This document shows, piece after piece, positions 41,098-51,465 of a DNA stretch of 64,000 nucleotides. The notes under the pieces are model-generated. The model did not search any database. It was not told the DNA's origin and saw only the letters and a list, made by a program, of their open reading frames with translations. The stretch is from Hephaestia caeni (GTDB taxonomy: Bacteria; Pseudomonadota; Alphaproteobacteria; Sphingomonadales; Sphingomonadaceae). The translations under genes were made by a program, and so were the position numbers. The stretch spans positions 186,001-250,000 of the forward strand of contig NZ_QXDC01000004.1 of assembly GCF_003550065.1 (NCBI RefSeq), in the 5' to 3' direction. The stretch's first letter is position 1, and every line of letters starts with the position of its first letter.

Positions 41098-42041
41098 AAC
41101 CCAGTGGCGACCCTCCGTTATTCGGCGGTCTGATGACCGCACTTGTCACCCCGTACAGGGGTGAGGCTATCGCTTTCGACGCCTTGGCGGAACTCGCCAA
41201 CTGGCAGATCGACCAGGGCGTACAGGGGCTTGTCGCCTGCGGCACTACGGGCGAGGCGCCGACCCTCTCTCATCCGGAATGGGCGGCGGTGATCCGCTTG
41301 TGCGTCGAGGTCTCCAATGGCCGTGTGCCGGTGATCGCCGGCTCGGGCACCAACGACACCCGGCGTACCGTGGAGTTGACCCGCGAGGCGGCTCGCCTTG
41401 GCGCGGATGGTGCTTTGGTCGTCACGCCTTACTATAGTCGGCCGAGTCAAGAGGGCCTGTTCCGGCATTTCGAGAGCGTCGCGCAAGCTGCCGAGCTGCC
41501 GATCATCATCTATAACGTGCCTTCCCGGACGGCCGTCGATATCAGGATCGAAACGCTCGACCGCCTTGCGCACCTGCCCGGTCTTGTCGGCGTCAAGGAC
41601 GCAAGCGGAGATCCGACGCGGGCTAGCACGATGGCCGTCCGATTCGGCGATCGTTTCACGCAGCTTTCCGGCCATGACCGATCCATGCTGGCTTTCATGG
41701 CGACTGGCGGCGACGGCGCCATTTCGGTCGTGTCGAACGTCGCCCCGATGCTGACAGCGGCGATGATCGGCGCGGTGCGGAAGAGTGCCTATCTGGAAGC
41801 TCGGCGCATCAACGCCCATCTTTTCCCGCTGATCGAGGCGCTGGAGCTTGAAAGCAACCCATGCCCGGTCAAGTTCGCGTTGCATTGCGCGCGCGGATAC
41901 TCGCCCGCCGTCCGCCTTCCGCTGGTCGAGGTCACTGAAGGCACCGCAGCAAGAATACGCGCTGCCGTGGCGGAGATCGACTCCTTGGAGATCGATACGT
42001 CTTTGGTCGCCGAGAGGTCTCTCGTCCCCCTCTCGGCCTGA
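41094..42041 (+). CDS. dapA: DapA-like 4-hydroxy-tetrahydrodipicolinate synthase
   Basis: The 315-residue class I aldolase-type lyase has all residues expected for dihydrodipicolinate synthase: the Thr pair and Gly motif ACGTTGEAPTL (Thr51/Thr52), catalytic Tyr140 (IIIYNVPSRT), carboxylate-binding Arg145 and Schiff-base Lys168 (LVGVKDASGD). It would condense pyruvate with aspartate semialdehyde in lysine and peptidoglycan biosynthesis. An accessory copy within an island is odd; related lyases of the same fold act on other keto acids. The ATG at 41094 overlaps the preceding stop. Confidence 0.8.
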   Translation: MKPSGDPPLFGGLMTALVTPYRGEAIAFDALAELANWQIDQGVQGLVACGTTGEAPTLSHPEWAAVIRLCVEVSNGRVPVIAGSGTNDTRRTVELTREAARLGADGALVVTPYYSRPSQEGLFRHFESVAQAAELPIIIYNVPSRTAVDIRIETLDRLAHLPGLVGVKDASGDPTRASTMAVRFGDRFTQLSGHDRSMLAFMATGGDGAISVVSNVAPMLTAAMIGAVRKSAYLEARRINAHLFPLIEALELESNPCPVKFALHCARGYSPAVRLPLVEVTEGTAARIRAAVAEIDSLEIDTSLVAERSLVPLSA

Positions 42042-42086
42042 TCGGATCGCCCTTATAAGAACAGCATGATGCTGCTGTGTTCTCCA

Positions 42087-42099
42087 ATGAAAATACTAT
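42087..42099. promoter_or_regulatory. Shared 13-bp motif, second copy
   Basis: The exact copy of ATGAAAATACTAT found at 38587-38599, here in the spacer between the dapA-like gene and the small membrane gene at 42224. Confidence 0.35.
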
Positions 42100-42223
42100 G
42101 AAATCCGGCTATCCGTGAAATGGAGAACAAATCCCGACATCTTTAAATTCAATGTATCGGCAAAAGGCATCATTTGACTCGACGAGTGGAATGGCCTGCC
42201 GATACTGAGAAAGGATCTCTTCA

Positions 42224-42418
42224 ATGCACCCTCGCGCATACTATTTCTATGCGATGCAACAACAGAACAAGGCCAACCCTGGGCGGACGGATGGCGAAGC
42301 CAAGGTTGCCGTGCGCTCGGATGAGCCGATGGCCGACGTTGGAATGTTCCTGCGGCTCGGAGTCGTGATGGCCCTCGTGATTGCGGCTGTCGCCACAGTC
42401 ACCGCGTTGGCCGGCTAG
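42224..42418 (+). CDS. Small membrane protein, unknown
   Basis: A 64-residue protein with a hydrophilic N-terminal half (NKANPGRTDGEAKVAVRSDE) and one C-terminal membrane helix (residues about 41-63). An AAAGGAT element lies about 10 bases upstream. It is followed after 54 bases by another small gene. No family recognised. Confidence 0.45.
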   Translation: MHPRAYYFYAMQQQNKANPGRTDGEAKVAVRSDEPMADVGMFLRLGVVMALVIAAVATVTALAG

Positions 42419-42472
42419 CGCGCCAACGACGTCCACAGCTCACTCTTCAACGAACAATCAGGATCATCTTCC

Positions 42473-42721
42473 ATGGCAAGCGCCATTCAGCCGAAAGAGC
42501 CTCCCCAACCTCTGAATCATTTTTTCGTCGGCCAGGACAACCGAGGATGCTGGACCGTCCGCGATGAGCGTAACCTCGTCGGCGGCTGCTTTGTCAGCAA
42601 GGATGCGGCGATTCACTTCGCCCGTCAGGAAACCAATAACGCGCCAGGGGCTGTGATCTGCATGGCCGAAAGCCAGCGCCTGAGCCTTGACCCGCTGTTT
42701 GGACGCCGGGCCGCCGCCTAG
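42473..42721 (+). CDS. Small hypothetical protein, DUF2188-like layout
   Basis: An 82-residue soluble protein, HFFVGQDNRGCWTVRDERNL then SKDAAIHFARQETNNAPGAV. The strand-Trp-Val, D-A-A helix, strand order resembles the gene at 40019. A Rho-independent terminator follows 87 bases after its stop, closing this group before kdp. Confidence 0.5.
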   Translation: MASAIQPKEPPQPLNHFFVGQDNRGCWTVRDERNLVGGCFVSKDAAIHFARQETNNAPGAVICMAESQRLSLDPLFGRRAAA

Positions 42722-42807
42722 CCGGTTGCTATCGATGACTCGCTCACGCTCGCTGACGTTACCGTGACGAGCGAGATGGAGAAGTAACTCTTCTCGTTGA
42801 CATAAGC

Positions 42808-42844
42808 AAAGCCTGCCGCCTCTACCGAGTCGGCGGGCTTTTTG
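42808..42844 (+). terminator. Rho-independent terminator before the kdp operon
   Basis: AGCCTGCCG pairs with CGGCGGGCT around a 13-base loop and is followed by a run of five T's. It separates the small-gene unit from the kdp promoter region. The remaining part of the 379-base gap (to 43100) holds the repeats at 42870-42920 and no gene I can support. Confidence 0.7.
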
Positions 42845-42869
42845 CTTGCCAATGGGCGGTTTGGCAGAA

Positions 42870-42920
42870 ATTCCTATGGAATTTTTATGCACGCCGCCAA
42901 AATAACTATTGGATTCCTAT
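42870..42920. promoter_or_regulatory. Candidate kdp promoter/operator repeats
   Basis: ATTCCTAT occurs at 42870-42877 and 42913-42920, 43 bases or about four helical turns apart, each followed by a T-rich stretch (GGAATTTTTATGC; TTTTTTGAGG). AT-rich direct repeats in front of kdp fit binding by the KdpE regulator, though the distance to the first kdp gene (about 180 bases) is long. Confidence 0.4.
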
Positions 42921-43100
42921 TTTTTGAGGCCCCGTTCTCTCTCGAACCTATATGCGGTTCGCGTCCATATTTCCGCCAAATTCCTCCTCCGGCACCCGTG
43001 CGTACGCAAGGGCGCGCTGGAAGAATTCAACCTGTGACCGGTCAGGACGATCCATCCTGGGCGGCCATTTGTACCAACAGCGGCGCCGGAGGCGAAAGCA

Positions 43101-43181
43101 ATGGATGTTCTTGTACTAGCGATAGGGTTCGGATTCTTCGCCTTGATGTTTGGATACATCAAGCTTTGCGAAAAGCTCTGA
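43101..43181 (+). CDS. 26-residue membrane peptide at the head of kdp
   Basis: The frame encodes MDVLVLAIGFGFFALMFGYI followed by KLCEKL, a single membrane helix with a short basic tail. GGAGG precedes the start by about 8 bases. It lies 16 bases before kdpF on the same strand and looks like a small Kdp-linked peptide. I know of comparable short frames upstream of kdpF in other alphaproteobacteria but no assigned function. Confidence 0.55.
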   Translation: MDVLVLAIGFGFFALMFGYIKLCEKL

Positions 43182-43197
43182 CCCAGGAGGCGGCAAC

Positions 43198-43287
43198 ATG
43201 ATCTTGGAATATTTCCTTGGGGCAGCAGTCGCGGTGTTTATCACCGGCTACCTGCTTTACGCCCTCGCTCGTCCCGAGCGGTTCTGA
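43198..43287 (+). CDS. kdpF: KdpF, small subunit of the Kdp potassium ATPase
   Basis: The 29-residue peptide MILEYFLGAAVAVFITGYLL ends in YALARPERF, the typical KdpF pattern (single helix, then YAL-x-x-P-E-x-F). KdpF stabilises the KdpFABC complex at the KdpA/KdpB interface. An AGGAGG site precedes it. kdpA follows after 30 bases. Confidence 0.85.
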   Translation: MILEYFLGAAVAVFITGYLLYALARPERF

Positions 43288-43317
43288 TCAAGGCAACAGC
43301 TCGGAAAGAAACGACCG

Positions 43318-45015
43318 ATGACAATAAATGGATGGATACAGATCCTAGTCTTTCTCGGGATCGTCATCGCGCTGGTGAAGCCGCTCGGCGGCTACATCAC
43401 GCGTGTCATGAACGGCGAGAGGACCTTCCTTTCGCCGGTTCTGGGACCCGTGGAACGCGGCCTCTATGGCATGGCCGGAACCAGTGAGAAGGAAGAGCAG
43501 CACTGGACGACCTACCTGGGCGCCATGCTGCTGTTCAACCTGGCCGGTTTCGCACTGCTTTATCTCTTGCAGCGCATCCAGGGCGGTTTGCCCTTCAATC
43601 CCGCCGGAATGGGCGCTGTAAGCGCGGATTCGTCGTTCAACACGGCGGTCAGCTTCATGACCAACACCAACTGGCAGGGCTATGGCGGCGAAACCACCAT
43701 GAGCTATCTGACACAGATGGCCGGCATCACGGTGCAGAACTTCGTGTCGGCGGCTGTGGGCGTGGCCGGGGCCATGGCGATCATTCGCGGCTTCTCTCGC
43801 GCGTCCGCCAAGACCGTCGGCAATTTCTGGGTCGATCTGACGCGGGCGACGCTCTACATCCTGATGCCGATCTGCATCGTCGGCAGCCTGGTGCTGGTGT
43901 GGCAAGGCGTTCCGCAGAACCTGAACCCCTACACCGTCGCCACGACGGTTGAAGGCGCTCAGCAGACTATCGCGCAGGGCCCTGTCGCTTCGCAGATGAT
44001 CATCAAGCATCTGGGAACGAATGGCGGCGGCTTCTTCAACGCCAACTCTTCCCATCCGTTCGAGAATCCGACGGCACTGACCAACTTGATCCACATTCTG
44101 GCGATCTACTCGATCTCCTTTGCGATGCTGAACGTGTTCGGCCGTATGATCGGTAACCAGAAGCAGGGTTGGGCACTGCTTGGCGCGGTCCTCACCATCG
44201 TTGTCGCCGGCATCAGCGTCATCTATTGGGCTGAATCCGCTGGAAACCCGCTGCTCCATGCGCTCGGCCTCGAGGGCGGCAACATGGAAGGCAAGGAGAC
44301 GCGGTTCGGCATTGCGCTTTCCTCGCTCTTCGCCGTCGTAACGACGTCGGCCTCGACGGGCGCCGTCAACACTATGCATGACAGCCTCATGCCGCTTGGC
44401 GGCCTTGTGCCCCTGTTCAACATGCAGATCCCGCCGCTCGGTGGCATCGGCGCCGGTGTATACGGCACCTTGATCTTCGCGATCCTCGCCGTCTTCATCG
44501 CCGGTCTGATGGTCGGTCGCACGCCGGAATATATCGGCAAGAAGATCGAGGCCAAGGAAGTGAAGATGAGCATCCTCGCGATGCTTGGACCGTCGCTCGC
44601 CATCTTGGCCCTGACCGCGATCGCCGTCGTTCTTCCTGTTGGCTTGTCCAGCATCCAGGACGCTGGCCCGCATGGATTGAGCGAGGTGTTGTACGCCTTC
44701 ACGTCCGGCGCCAACAACAACGGCAGCGCCTTTGCCGGTCTGAGCGCGAATACGCCCTTCTACAACATCACTATCGGTCTCGCGATGCTGATGGGGCGCT
44801 TCCTGCTCATCGTGCCGGTCCTGGCGATCGCGGGCTCGCTCGCGGCCAAGAAGAGCGTGCCGGCATCGACGGGAACACTGCCCACGACGGGACCGCTGTT
44901 CATCGGCCTTGTCGTTGGCGTGACGCTGATCGTCGGCGGCCTGACGTTCTTCCCGGTCCTGGCGCTGGGTCCGATCGTCGAGCACTTCGCCATGCTGGCG
45001 GGCCAGACGTTCTGA
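43318..45015 (+). CDS. kdpA: KdpA, K+-binding channel-like subunit
   Basis: The 565-residue polytopic protein carries the four pore-loop segments of the KdpA/SKT family, including [37 protein letters not shown] and [14 protein letters not shown]. It selects K+ and passes it to KdpB for ATP-driven uptake at micromolar external K+. Length is normal and no residue of the filter loops looks altered. Confidence 0.95.
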   Translation: MTINGWIQILVFLGIVIALVKPLGGYITRVMNGERTFLSPVLGPVERGLYGMAGTSEKEEQHWTTYLGAMLLFNLAGFALLYLLQRIQGGLPFNPAGMGAVSADSSFNTAVSFMTNTNWQGYGGETTMSYLTQMAGITVQNFVSAAVGVAGAMAIIRGFSRASAKTVGNFWVDLTRATLYILMPICIVGSLVLVWQGVPQNLNPYTVATTVEGAQQTIAQGPVASQMIIKHLGTNGGGFFNANSSHPFENPTALTNLIHILAIYSISFAMLNVFGRMIGNQKQGWALLGAVLTIVVAGISVIYWAESAGNPLLHALGLEGGNMEGKETRFGIALSSLFAVVTTSASTGAVNTMHDSLMPLGGLVPLFNMQIPPLGGIGAGVYGTLIFAILAVFIAGLMVGRTPEYIGKKIEAKEVKMSILAMLGPSLAILALTAIAVVLPVGLSSIQDAGPHGLSEVLYAFTSGANNNGSAFAGLSANTPFYNITIGLAMLMGRFLLIVPVLAIAGSLAAKKSVPASTGTLPTTGPLFIGLVVGVTLIVGGLTFFPVLALGPIVEHFAMLAGQTF

Positions 45016-45023
45016 GGATCGCG

Positions 45024-45200
45024 ATGACGGCCAAATGGCTGAGATCGATCCGATTTGTCGTGAACCCTCGCTCCTGGTTTCAGAAGCGAGGGGCGGCCAG
45101 ACCGCCCAGGGCATCGACGATCATTCTCGGCATGACACTGACTTTGGGGGGCGTGGTGCTCCTCGCCAAACTTATCACTGAATTGCTCGCGGCGGCGTGA
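45024..45200 (+). CDS. 58-residue membrane protein between kdpA and kdpB
   Basis: An ATG 8 bases after the kdpA stop, with GAGG in the right place, opens a frame for a basic N-terminus (MTAKWLRSIRFVVNPRSWFQ) and a hydrophobic C-terminal helix (residues about 33-56). The stop is 42 bases before kdpB. It fills the only spacer between two genes that are usually adjacent. It could be an extra small subunit or regulator of the pump; I recognise no family. Confidence 0.5.
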   Translation: MTAKWLRSIRFVVNPRSWFQKRGAARPPRASTIILGMTLTLGGVVLLAKLITELLAAA

Positions 45201-45242
45201 CCGAGTGGTTGGCCCCCAAGAACAAACTCGCTGGAGTTTCTT

Positions 45243-47312
45243 ATGAACCAGTCCAAATCCGCGAGCATGCTGGACGCTCGCATACTTGTACCGGCCATTG
45301 GCGATGCCTTCCGGAAACTGAATCCGAAGAGCCTCGCCAAAAACCCCGTAATGTTCGTCGTCGCGGTCGTCTCGGTGCTGACGACGGTGCTGCTGTTGAA
45401 GGACATCGCGACCGGGGCCGAAAATGTCGGCTTCTCGCTGCAGATCGTGCTGTGGCTCTGGTTCACAGTGCTTTTCGCCAACTTTGCCGAAGCCGTCGCC
45501 GAAGGGCGCGGCAAGGCGCAGGCGGAATCGCTTCGGCGCACGCGCAGCGAGACCCAGGCCAAGCTGCTTTCGAACGGCGGCTCCGACTACAAAATGGTGC
45601 CCGGGGCCACGCTGAAGGTTGGTGACGTTGTTCTCGTCGAGCCCGGCGACATCATCCCCTCTGACGGCGAAGTCATCGAGGGCGTCGCGTCGGTGAACGA
45701 AGCGGCTATCACCGGCGAATCGGCCCCTGTCATCCGCGAGTCTGGTGGCGACCGCTCCGCCGTCACTGGCGGCACGCAAGTGCTCTCCGACTGGATCAAG
45801 GTCCGGATCACGGCCGCGGCTGGCTCGACTTTCATCGACAAGATGATCGCTCTCGTTGAAGGCGCCGAGCGCCAGAAAACGCCGAACGAAATCGCGCTCA
45901 ATATCCTGCTTGCGGGCATGACGCTGATCTTCGTTCTGGCGGTCGTGACCATTCCGAGCTTCGCGACCTATTCGGGCGGGTATGTTCCCATCATCGTTCT
46001 GGTCGCCCTGTTCGTCACGCTGATTCCGACCACCATTGGCGCACTGCTCTCGGCCATCGGCATTGCCGGTATGGACCGGCTGGTCCGCTTCAATGTTCTG
46101 GCCATGTCCGGCCGTGCCGTTGAAGCCGCTGGCGACGTCGACACGCTGCTGCTCGACAAGACCGGCACGATCACGCTCGGCAACCGTCAGGCGAGCGAGT
46201 TCCGGCCGATCCGGGGCGTCACCGAAAAGGAACTCGCCGATGCAGCGCAGCTTGCTTCGCTGGCCGACGAGACCCCCGAAGGCCGCTCGATCGTAGTGCT
46301 CGCCAAGGAAAAATACGGCATCCGCGCGCGCGACATGGCGAGCCTCAACGCCACCTTCGTCCCCTTCACGGCGCAGACCCGGATGAGCGGCGTCGACCTG
46401 GACGGTTCGACCATCCGCAAGGGCGCGGTCGATGCGGTTCTGAAGCACGTGGATCTCTCCACGGTCGCGACCGGCAGCCCGCGCGCGTCCGCCGAAAGCG
46501 TTCGTGAGCTTCAGGGCATCGCCGACCAGATCGCCAAGGCAGGCGGCACGCCGCTCGCCGTGGTGAAGGATGGCCGCCTGCTCGGCGTCATCTACCTCAA
46601 GGACATCGTCAAGGGCGGCATCAAGGAACGGTTCGCCGAGCTGCGCCGCATGGGTATCCGCACGGTGATGATCACCGGCGACAACCCGATGACCGCGGCG
46701 GCCATCGCCGCCGAAGCTGGCGTCGATGACTTCCTGGCGCAGGCGACGCCGGAGAACAAGCTGGCGCTGATCCGTGAGGAGCAGGCCAAGGGCAAGCTGG
46801 TCGCCATGTGTGGTGACGGCACCAATGACGCCCCGGCGCTCGCCCAGGCGGATGTCGGCGTCGCCATGAACACCGGCACGGTCGCCGCCCGCGAGGCCGG
46901 CAACATGGTGGATCTCGACAGCGACCCGACCAAGCTGATCGAGATCGTGGAAATCGGCAAGCAGTTGCTGATGACGCGCGGCGCGCTGACGACGTTCTCG
47001 ATCGCCAACGATATCGCGAAGTATTTCGCGATCATCCCGGCGATGTTCCTCGTCTTCTATCCGCAGCTCGGCGCGCTCAACATCATGGGCCTCGCTTCGC
47101 CCGAGAGCGCGATCCTGTCGGCGATCATCTTCAACGCCCTCATCATCGTGGCGCTGATCCCGCTGTCGCTGAAAGGCGTCAAGTATCGCGCCATCGGAGC
47201 GGGTTCGCTGTTGTCCCGTAACCTCCTGATCTACGGCCTGGGCGGCATTCTCGTGCCCTTCGCCGGCATCAAACTCATCGACATGGCGATCACCGCCGTC
47301 GGTCTCGCCTAA
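45243..47312 (+). CDS. kdpB: KdpB, P-type ATPase catalytic subunit
   Basis: The 689-residue P-type ATPase has the phosphorylation motif [11 protein letters not shown] with Asp305, the TGES-type loop ([11 protein letters not shown]), the nucleotide-binding KGA site and the hinge [20 protein letters not shown]. It hydrolyses ATP to drive K+ through KdpA. Motifs and length are canonical. Confidence 0.95.
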   Translation: MNQSKSASMLDARILVPAIGDAFRKLNPKSLAKNPVMFVVAVVSVLTTVLLLKDIATGAENVGFSLQIVLWLWFTVLFANFAEAVAEGRGKAQAESLRRTRSETQAKLLSNGGSDYKMVPGATLKVGDVVLVEPGDIIPSDGEVIEGVASVNEAAITGESAPVIRESGGDRSAVTGGTQVLSDWIKVRITAAAGSTFIDKMIALVEGAERQKTPNEIALNILLAGMTLIFVLAVVTIPSFATYSGGYVPIIVLVALFVTLIPTTIGALLSAIGIAGMDRLVRFNVLAMSGRAVEAAGDVDTLLLDKTGTITLGNRQASEFRPIRGVTEKELADAAQLASLADETPEGRSIVVLAKEKYGIRARDMASLNATFVPFTAQTRMSGVDLDGSTIRKGAVDAVLKHVDLSTVATGSPRASAESVRELQGIADQIAKAGGTPLAVVKDGRLLGVIYLKDIVKGGIKERFAELRRMGIRTVMITGDNPMTAAAIAAEAGVDDFLAQATPENKLALIREEQAKGKLVAMCGDGTNDAPALAQADVGVAMNTGTVAAREAGNMVDLDSDPTKLIEIVEIGKQLLMTRGALTTFSIANDIAKYFAIIPAMFLVFYPQLGALNIMGLASPESAILSAIIFNALIIVALIPLSLKGVKYRAIGAGSLLSRNLLIYGLGGILVPFAGIKLIDMAITAVGLA

Positions 47313-47963
<651 letters not shown>

Positions 47964-47973
47964 ATGAAGCTGT

Positions 47974-47998
47974 CAGGACGGCTATAATAGCCGTCCTG
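47974..47998. promoter_or_regulatory. Perfect hairpin between kdpC and kdpD
   Basis: CAGGACGGCTA and TAGCCGTCCTG are exact complements with a 3-base loop, 24 bases before the kdpD start. There is no T-run, so this more likely lowers readthrough or protects mRNA ends, separating pump from sensor expression, than acts as a classical terminator. Confidence 0.6.
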
Positions 47999-48021
47999 AA
48001 CGTTGATCCGGAGTCAACTAA

Positions 48022-50727
48022 GTGTCTGACGACTCAATACGAGAGCAGAGCCGGCCATCGCCTGATGCATTGCTGGAAAGTGCGCAGCGGGAGACGCGGG
48101 GCCACCTCAAGATCTTTCTTGGGGCGGCGCCGGGTGTGGGCAAGACGTATGAGATGCTCATGTCGGGCCGGGCTCAGCGGGCCGATGGCGTCGACGTGGT
48201 CATCGGGGTGGTCGAGACCCACGGGCGGGCCGAGACCGAGGCTCTGGTCGACGGGTTCGAGATCGTTCCGCGCCGCACTGTGCCGTATCGAGGGCATGTG
48301 CTCGATGAGATGGATATCGACGCAATTCTGGCGCGCAAGCCGGCGCTGGTCCTGGTGGACGAGCTCGCCCATACCAACGCGCCGGGCAGTCGCCATCCGA
48401 AGCGCTATCTCGACGTCGAGGAACTGCTCGCCAACGGCATAGACGTCTACAGCACCCTTAACATCCAGCACGTCGAAAGCCTCAACGACGTGGTAGCGCA
48501 GATCACACGGATCCGGGTGCGCGAGACCGTTCCGGATTCGATCATTGACCGCGCCGACGATATCGAAATCATCGACATCACGCCGGGCGACCTGATCAAG
48601 CGCTTGAACGAGGGCAAGGTCTATCTGCCCAAAACAGCCAAGCGCGCGACGCAGAATTATTTTTCGCCCAGCAACCTGACAGCCCTTCGTGAGTTGGCGC
48701 TGCGGCGCACAGCGCAGCGGGTCGATGACCAGTTGGTCACGCATATGCAGGCGCATGCCATCGCCGGCCCCTGGTCGGCCGGCGAGCGCGTCCTGGTGTG
48801 CATCAACGAACGGCCCGGAGCGATGGCGCTTGTCCGCTACGGCCGCCGTCAGGCCGACCGGCTTCGTGCGCCATGGGCCGCGGTTCACGTCGAGACGAGC
48901 AAGGATGCCCGACTCTCAGAGCAGCAGAAGGACAAGATCGCCAGTGCATTGCGTCTTGCCGAGCAGCTCGGCGCCGAGGCTGTTACCCTTCCAGGCGAGA
49001 ACGTTGCGCAAGAGATCCTGGCCTACGCATCGACCAACAACTATGCGCACGTCATCGTCGGCATGCCGACCTCGCCCAGGTGGCGGGAGATATTCGCGGG
49101 CTCCGTTTCGCATGATCTGATCCGCGCCAAGACGGATGTGAGCGTGCATGTCATCTCGCCGGGCAACGGCGAGGAAACGCGATCTCCAGCGACCGTCAGC
49201 GCGCGGCCCAAACGACGAATCGACTTCGGCCACTATCTGTGGAGTTCGCTCTACGTCGCCATGGCGCTAGGCATCGGAACGGCGCTCTCGCGCTTTCTGG
49301 ACGTCCGCAACATCGCCCTCGTCTTTCTGATGGCCGTGCTGGCCTCGGCTATGGGCGGCGGCCTCTGGCCGGCGCTGTTCGCTTCCGTATTGGGCGCGCT
49401 AGTCTTCAACTTCTTTTTCCTCGAACCGCGCTACACGCTGGATATCGGCGATCCCGAGAGCGTCGTCGCCTTCGCGTTCTTTCTCGGCGTTGCGGTGATC
49501 GCCAGCAATCTTGCCGGGCGTGTTCAACGCCAGGCTGTGACAGCACGTCAGCGGGCCAAAACGACCGAGGGCCTTTATCTGTTCAGCAAGAAGCTCGCCG
49601 GCGCCGGGACCTTGGGCGACGTTCTTTGGGCGACGGTCTATCAGATCGCCTCGATGCTTCAGGTCAGGGTCGTCGCTCTACTGCCGGAGAATGGCCGCAT
49701 CGCGGTCCAGGCGGGTTTCCCGCCCGACGATACGCTCGATGACGCCGACATTGCGGCGGCCCAATGGGCCTGGGAGCATGACAAGCCTGCAGGGCGTGGA
49801 GCGGACACGCTGCCGGGTGCGAAGCGCCTCTACCTTCCCCTGAAAACCGGTAGGACACGGGTGGGCGTCATTGGTCTGGACAATGACAAGCAAGGGCCGG
49901 TTCTGACGCCCTTGGAACAGCGGCTGTTCGACTCACTGGCAGATCAGGCCGCTCTGGCGATCGAGCGCATCCAGCTGGTCGCCGATGTCGACAATGCGCG
50001 TCTGGCCGCCGAGGCGGACAAGCTGCGCTCCGCGCTTTTGACGTCACTATCGCATGACCTCAAGACGCCTTTGGCGTCGATCCTCGGATCTGCGGGAGCG
50101 CTCAGAGACTATTCGACATCCCTGACCGATTCCGGTCGGGTCGAGTTGCTGACGACAATTGTCGAAGAGGCCGAGCGGCTGAACCGGTTCATCGCGAACC
50201 TTCTCGACATGACACGGCTGGAATCCGGCGCTGCGGCGGTGTCGCTGACGCCGCTGTTCATCGGCGACAGCGTCGGCAGCGCCCTGCGCCGTGCCCAGAA
50301 GATATTGGCTCTCCACAGGGTAGACCTTGCAGTGCCGCCCGATCTGCCGATGGTTCGGCTCGATCCGGTCCTGTTCGAACAGGTGCTGTTCAATCTGCTC
50401 GACAATGCCCGCAAATACGCACCGTCAGGGTCGCAGATCGCGCTTCGGGCGTGGGCGGACGAGAGCCACGTCACATTGCAGGTCGTCGATGAAGGGCCCG
50501 GCATTCCGCCCGACGATCTCACCAGGATTTTCGACAGTTTCTATCGCGTCCGGAAGAAGGACCACGTCCAGGCTGGAACCGGGCTTGGACTTTCCATCTG
50601 CAAGGGATTTGTCGAGGCGATGGGCGGAACGATTTTCGCGACCAACGGGGCCGACAGACCCGGCGCCATTTTCACGCTGCGGTTTCCGATCGGACCGGAG
50701 CCCTCGACTTTGGAAGGAAGGATATGA
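48022..50727 (+). CDS. kdpD: KdpD sensor histidine kinase
   Basis: The 901-residue sensor begins at a GTG. It has the N-terminal KdpD domain with Walker A GAAPGVGKTYEML (residues 34-46), a USP-like domain (about 255-375), four membrane helices (about 405-500), a GAF-like region, and a kinase core with the H-box SLSHDLKTPLASILG (His678), the N-box FNLLDNARKYA and GTGLGLSICKGF. It senses K+ limitation and turgor and phosphorylates KdpE. It overlaps kdpE by ATGA. Confidence 0.94.
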   Translation: MSDDSIREQSRPSPDALLESAQRETRGHLKIFLGAAPGVGKTYEMLMSGRAQRADGVDVVIGVVETHGRAETEALVDGFEIVPRRTVPYRGHVLDEMDIDAILARKPALVLVDELAHTNAPGSRHPKRYLDVEELLANGIDVYSTLNIQHVESLNDVVAQITRIRVRETVPDSIIDRADDIEIIDITPGDLIKRLNEGKVYLPKTAKRATQNYFSPSNLTALRELALRRTAQRVDDQLVTHMQAHAIAGPWSAGERVLVCINERPGAMALVRYGRRQADRLRAPWAAVHVETSKDARLSEQQKDKIASALRLAEQLGAEAVTLPGENVAQEILAYASTNNYAHVIVGMPTSPRWREIFAGSVSHDLIRAKTDVSVHVISPGNGEETRSPATVSARPKRRIDFGHYLWSSLYVAMALGIGTALSRFLDVRNIALVFLMAVLASAMGGGLWPALFASVLGALVFNFFFLEPRYTLDIGDPESVVAFAFFLGVAVIASNLAGRVQRQAVTARQRAKTTEGLYLFSKKLAGAGTLGDVLWATVYQIASMLQVRVVALLPENGRIAVQAGFPPDDTLDDADIAAAQWAWEHDKPAGRGADTLPGAKRLYLPLKTGRTRVGVIGLDNDKQGPVLTPLEQRLFDSLADQAALAIERIQLVADVDNARLAAEADKLRSALLTSLSHDLKTPLASILGSAGALRDYSTSLTDSGRVELLTTIVEEAERLNRFIANLLDMTRLESGAAAVSLTPLFIGDSVGSALRRAQKILALHRVDLAVPPDLPMVRLDPVLFEQVLFNLLDNARKYAPSGSQIALRAWADESHVTLQVVDEGPGIPPDDLTRIFDSFYRVRKKDHVQAGTGLGLSICKGFVEAMGGTIFATNGADRPGAIFTLRFPIGPEPSTLEGRI

Positions 50728-51419
50728 GTACGTCCGTAGTCAAGATTCTCGTCGTCGATGACGAACCGCCGATCAGGAAGCTCCTGCGTGTCGGGCTGAC
50801 AGCAGAGGGCTATGCCATGGTCGAGGCTGCAAACGGCGAGGAGGCCGTCGCGCTCCTTACAGAGGAGAAGCCCGATCTCATTCTGCTCGATCTTGGGCTG
50901 CCCGATATCTCCGGCCATGAGCTGCTCGAAAGGTGGCGGGCCGAGCTTGTCGAGCTGCCGATCGTGATCCTCTCCAGCCGGACCGATGAAACGGGCATCG
51001 TCAAGGCGCTGGAACTGGGCGCCGACGATTATCTGACCAAACCATTCGGGATGCGCGAGCTAGCGGCGCGCATTCGGGTGGCGCTCAGGCACAAGCTCCA
51101 GCAGCAGGGCGAACGCCCGATATTCCAGGTCGGCGATCTCTCGGTCGACCTGGTGAAGCGGATCGTCAAGGTCGCAGACAAGGAGGTGAAGCTCTCACCC
51201 AAGGAATATGAAATCCTGCGCGTTCTCGTGCAGCACGCGGGCAAGGTCATTACGCACCAGCACATCCTCAAGCATGTGTGGGGCGGCGCGACCGATGTCC
51301 AATATCTGCGGGTCTATGTCCGCCAGTTGCGGCAGAAGATCGAGGCCACGCCCGATCAACCGCAATATATCCTGACTGAAACAGGTGTCGGTTACCGCCT
51401 CCGTGAGCCGGAGCAGTGA
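50724..51419 (+). CDS. kdpE: KdpE response regulator
   Basis: The 231-residue OmpR-type regulator has a receiver domain (KILVVDDEPPIRKLLRVG; phospho-acceptor Asp56 in ILLDLGLPD; LTKPFGMREL) and a winged-helix output domain (LSPKEYEILRVLVQHAGKVI; YIRVYVRQLRQKIE-like region). It activates kdp transcription; its site may be the repeats at 42870-42920. Confidence 0.93.
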   Translation: MSTSVVKILVVDDEPPIRKLLRVGLTAEGYAMVEAANGEEAVALLTEEKPDLILLDLGLPDISGHELLERWRAELVELPIVILSSRTDETGIVKALELGADDYLTKPFGMRELAARIRVALRHKLQQQGERPIFQVGDLSVDLVKRIVKVADKEVKLSPKEYEILRVLVQHAGKVITHQHILKHVWGGATDVQYLRVYVRQLRQKIEATPDQPQYILTETGVGYRLREPEQ

Positions 51420-51465
51420 CCGCGCGCGCTCGTCCACGGGCGGGCGACTTAACGTGAGTACTCTT

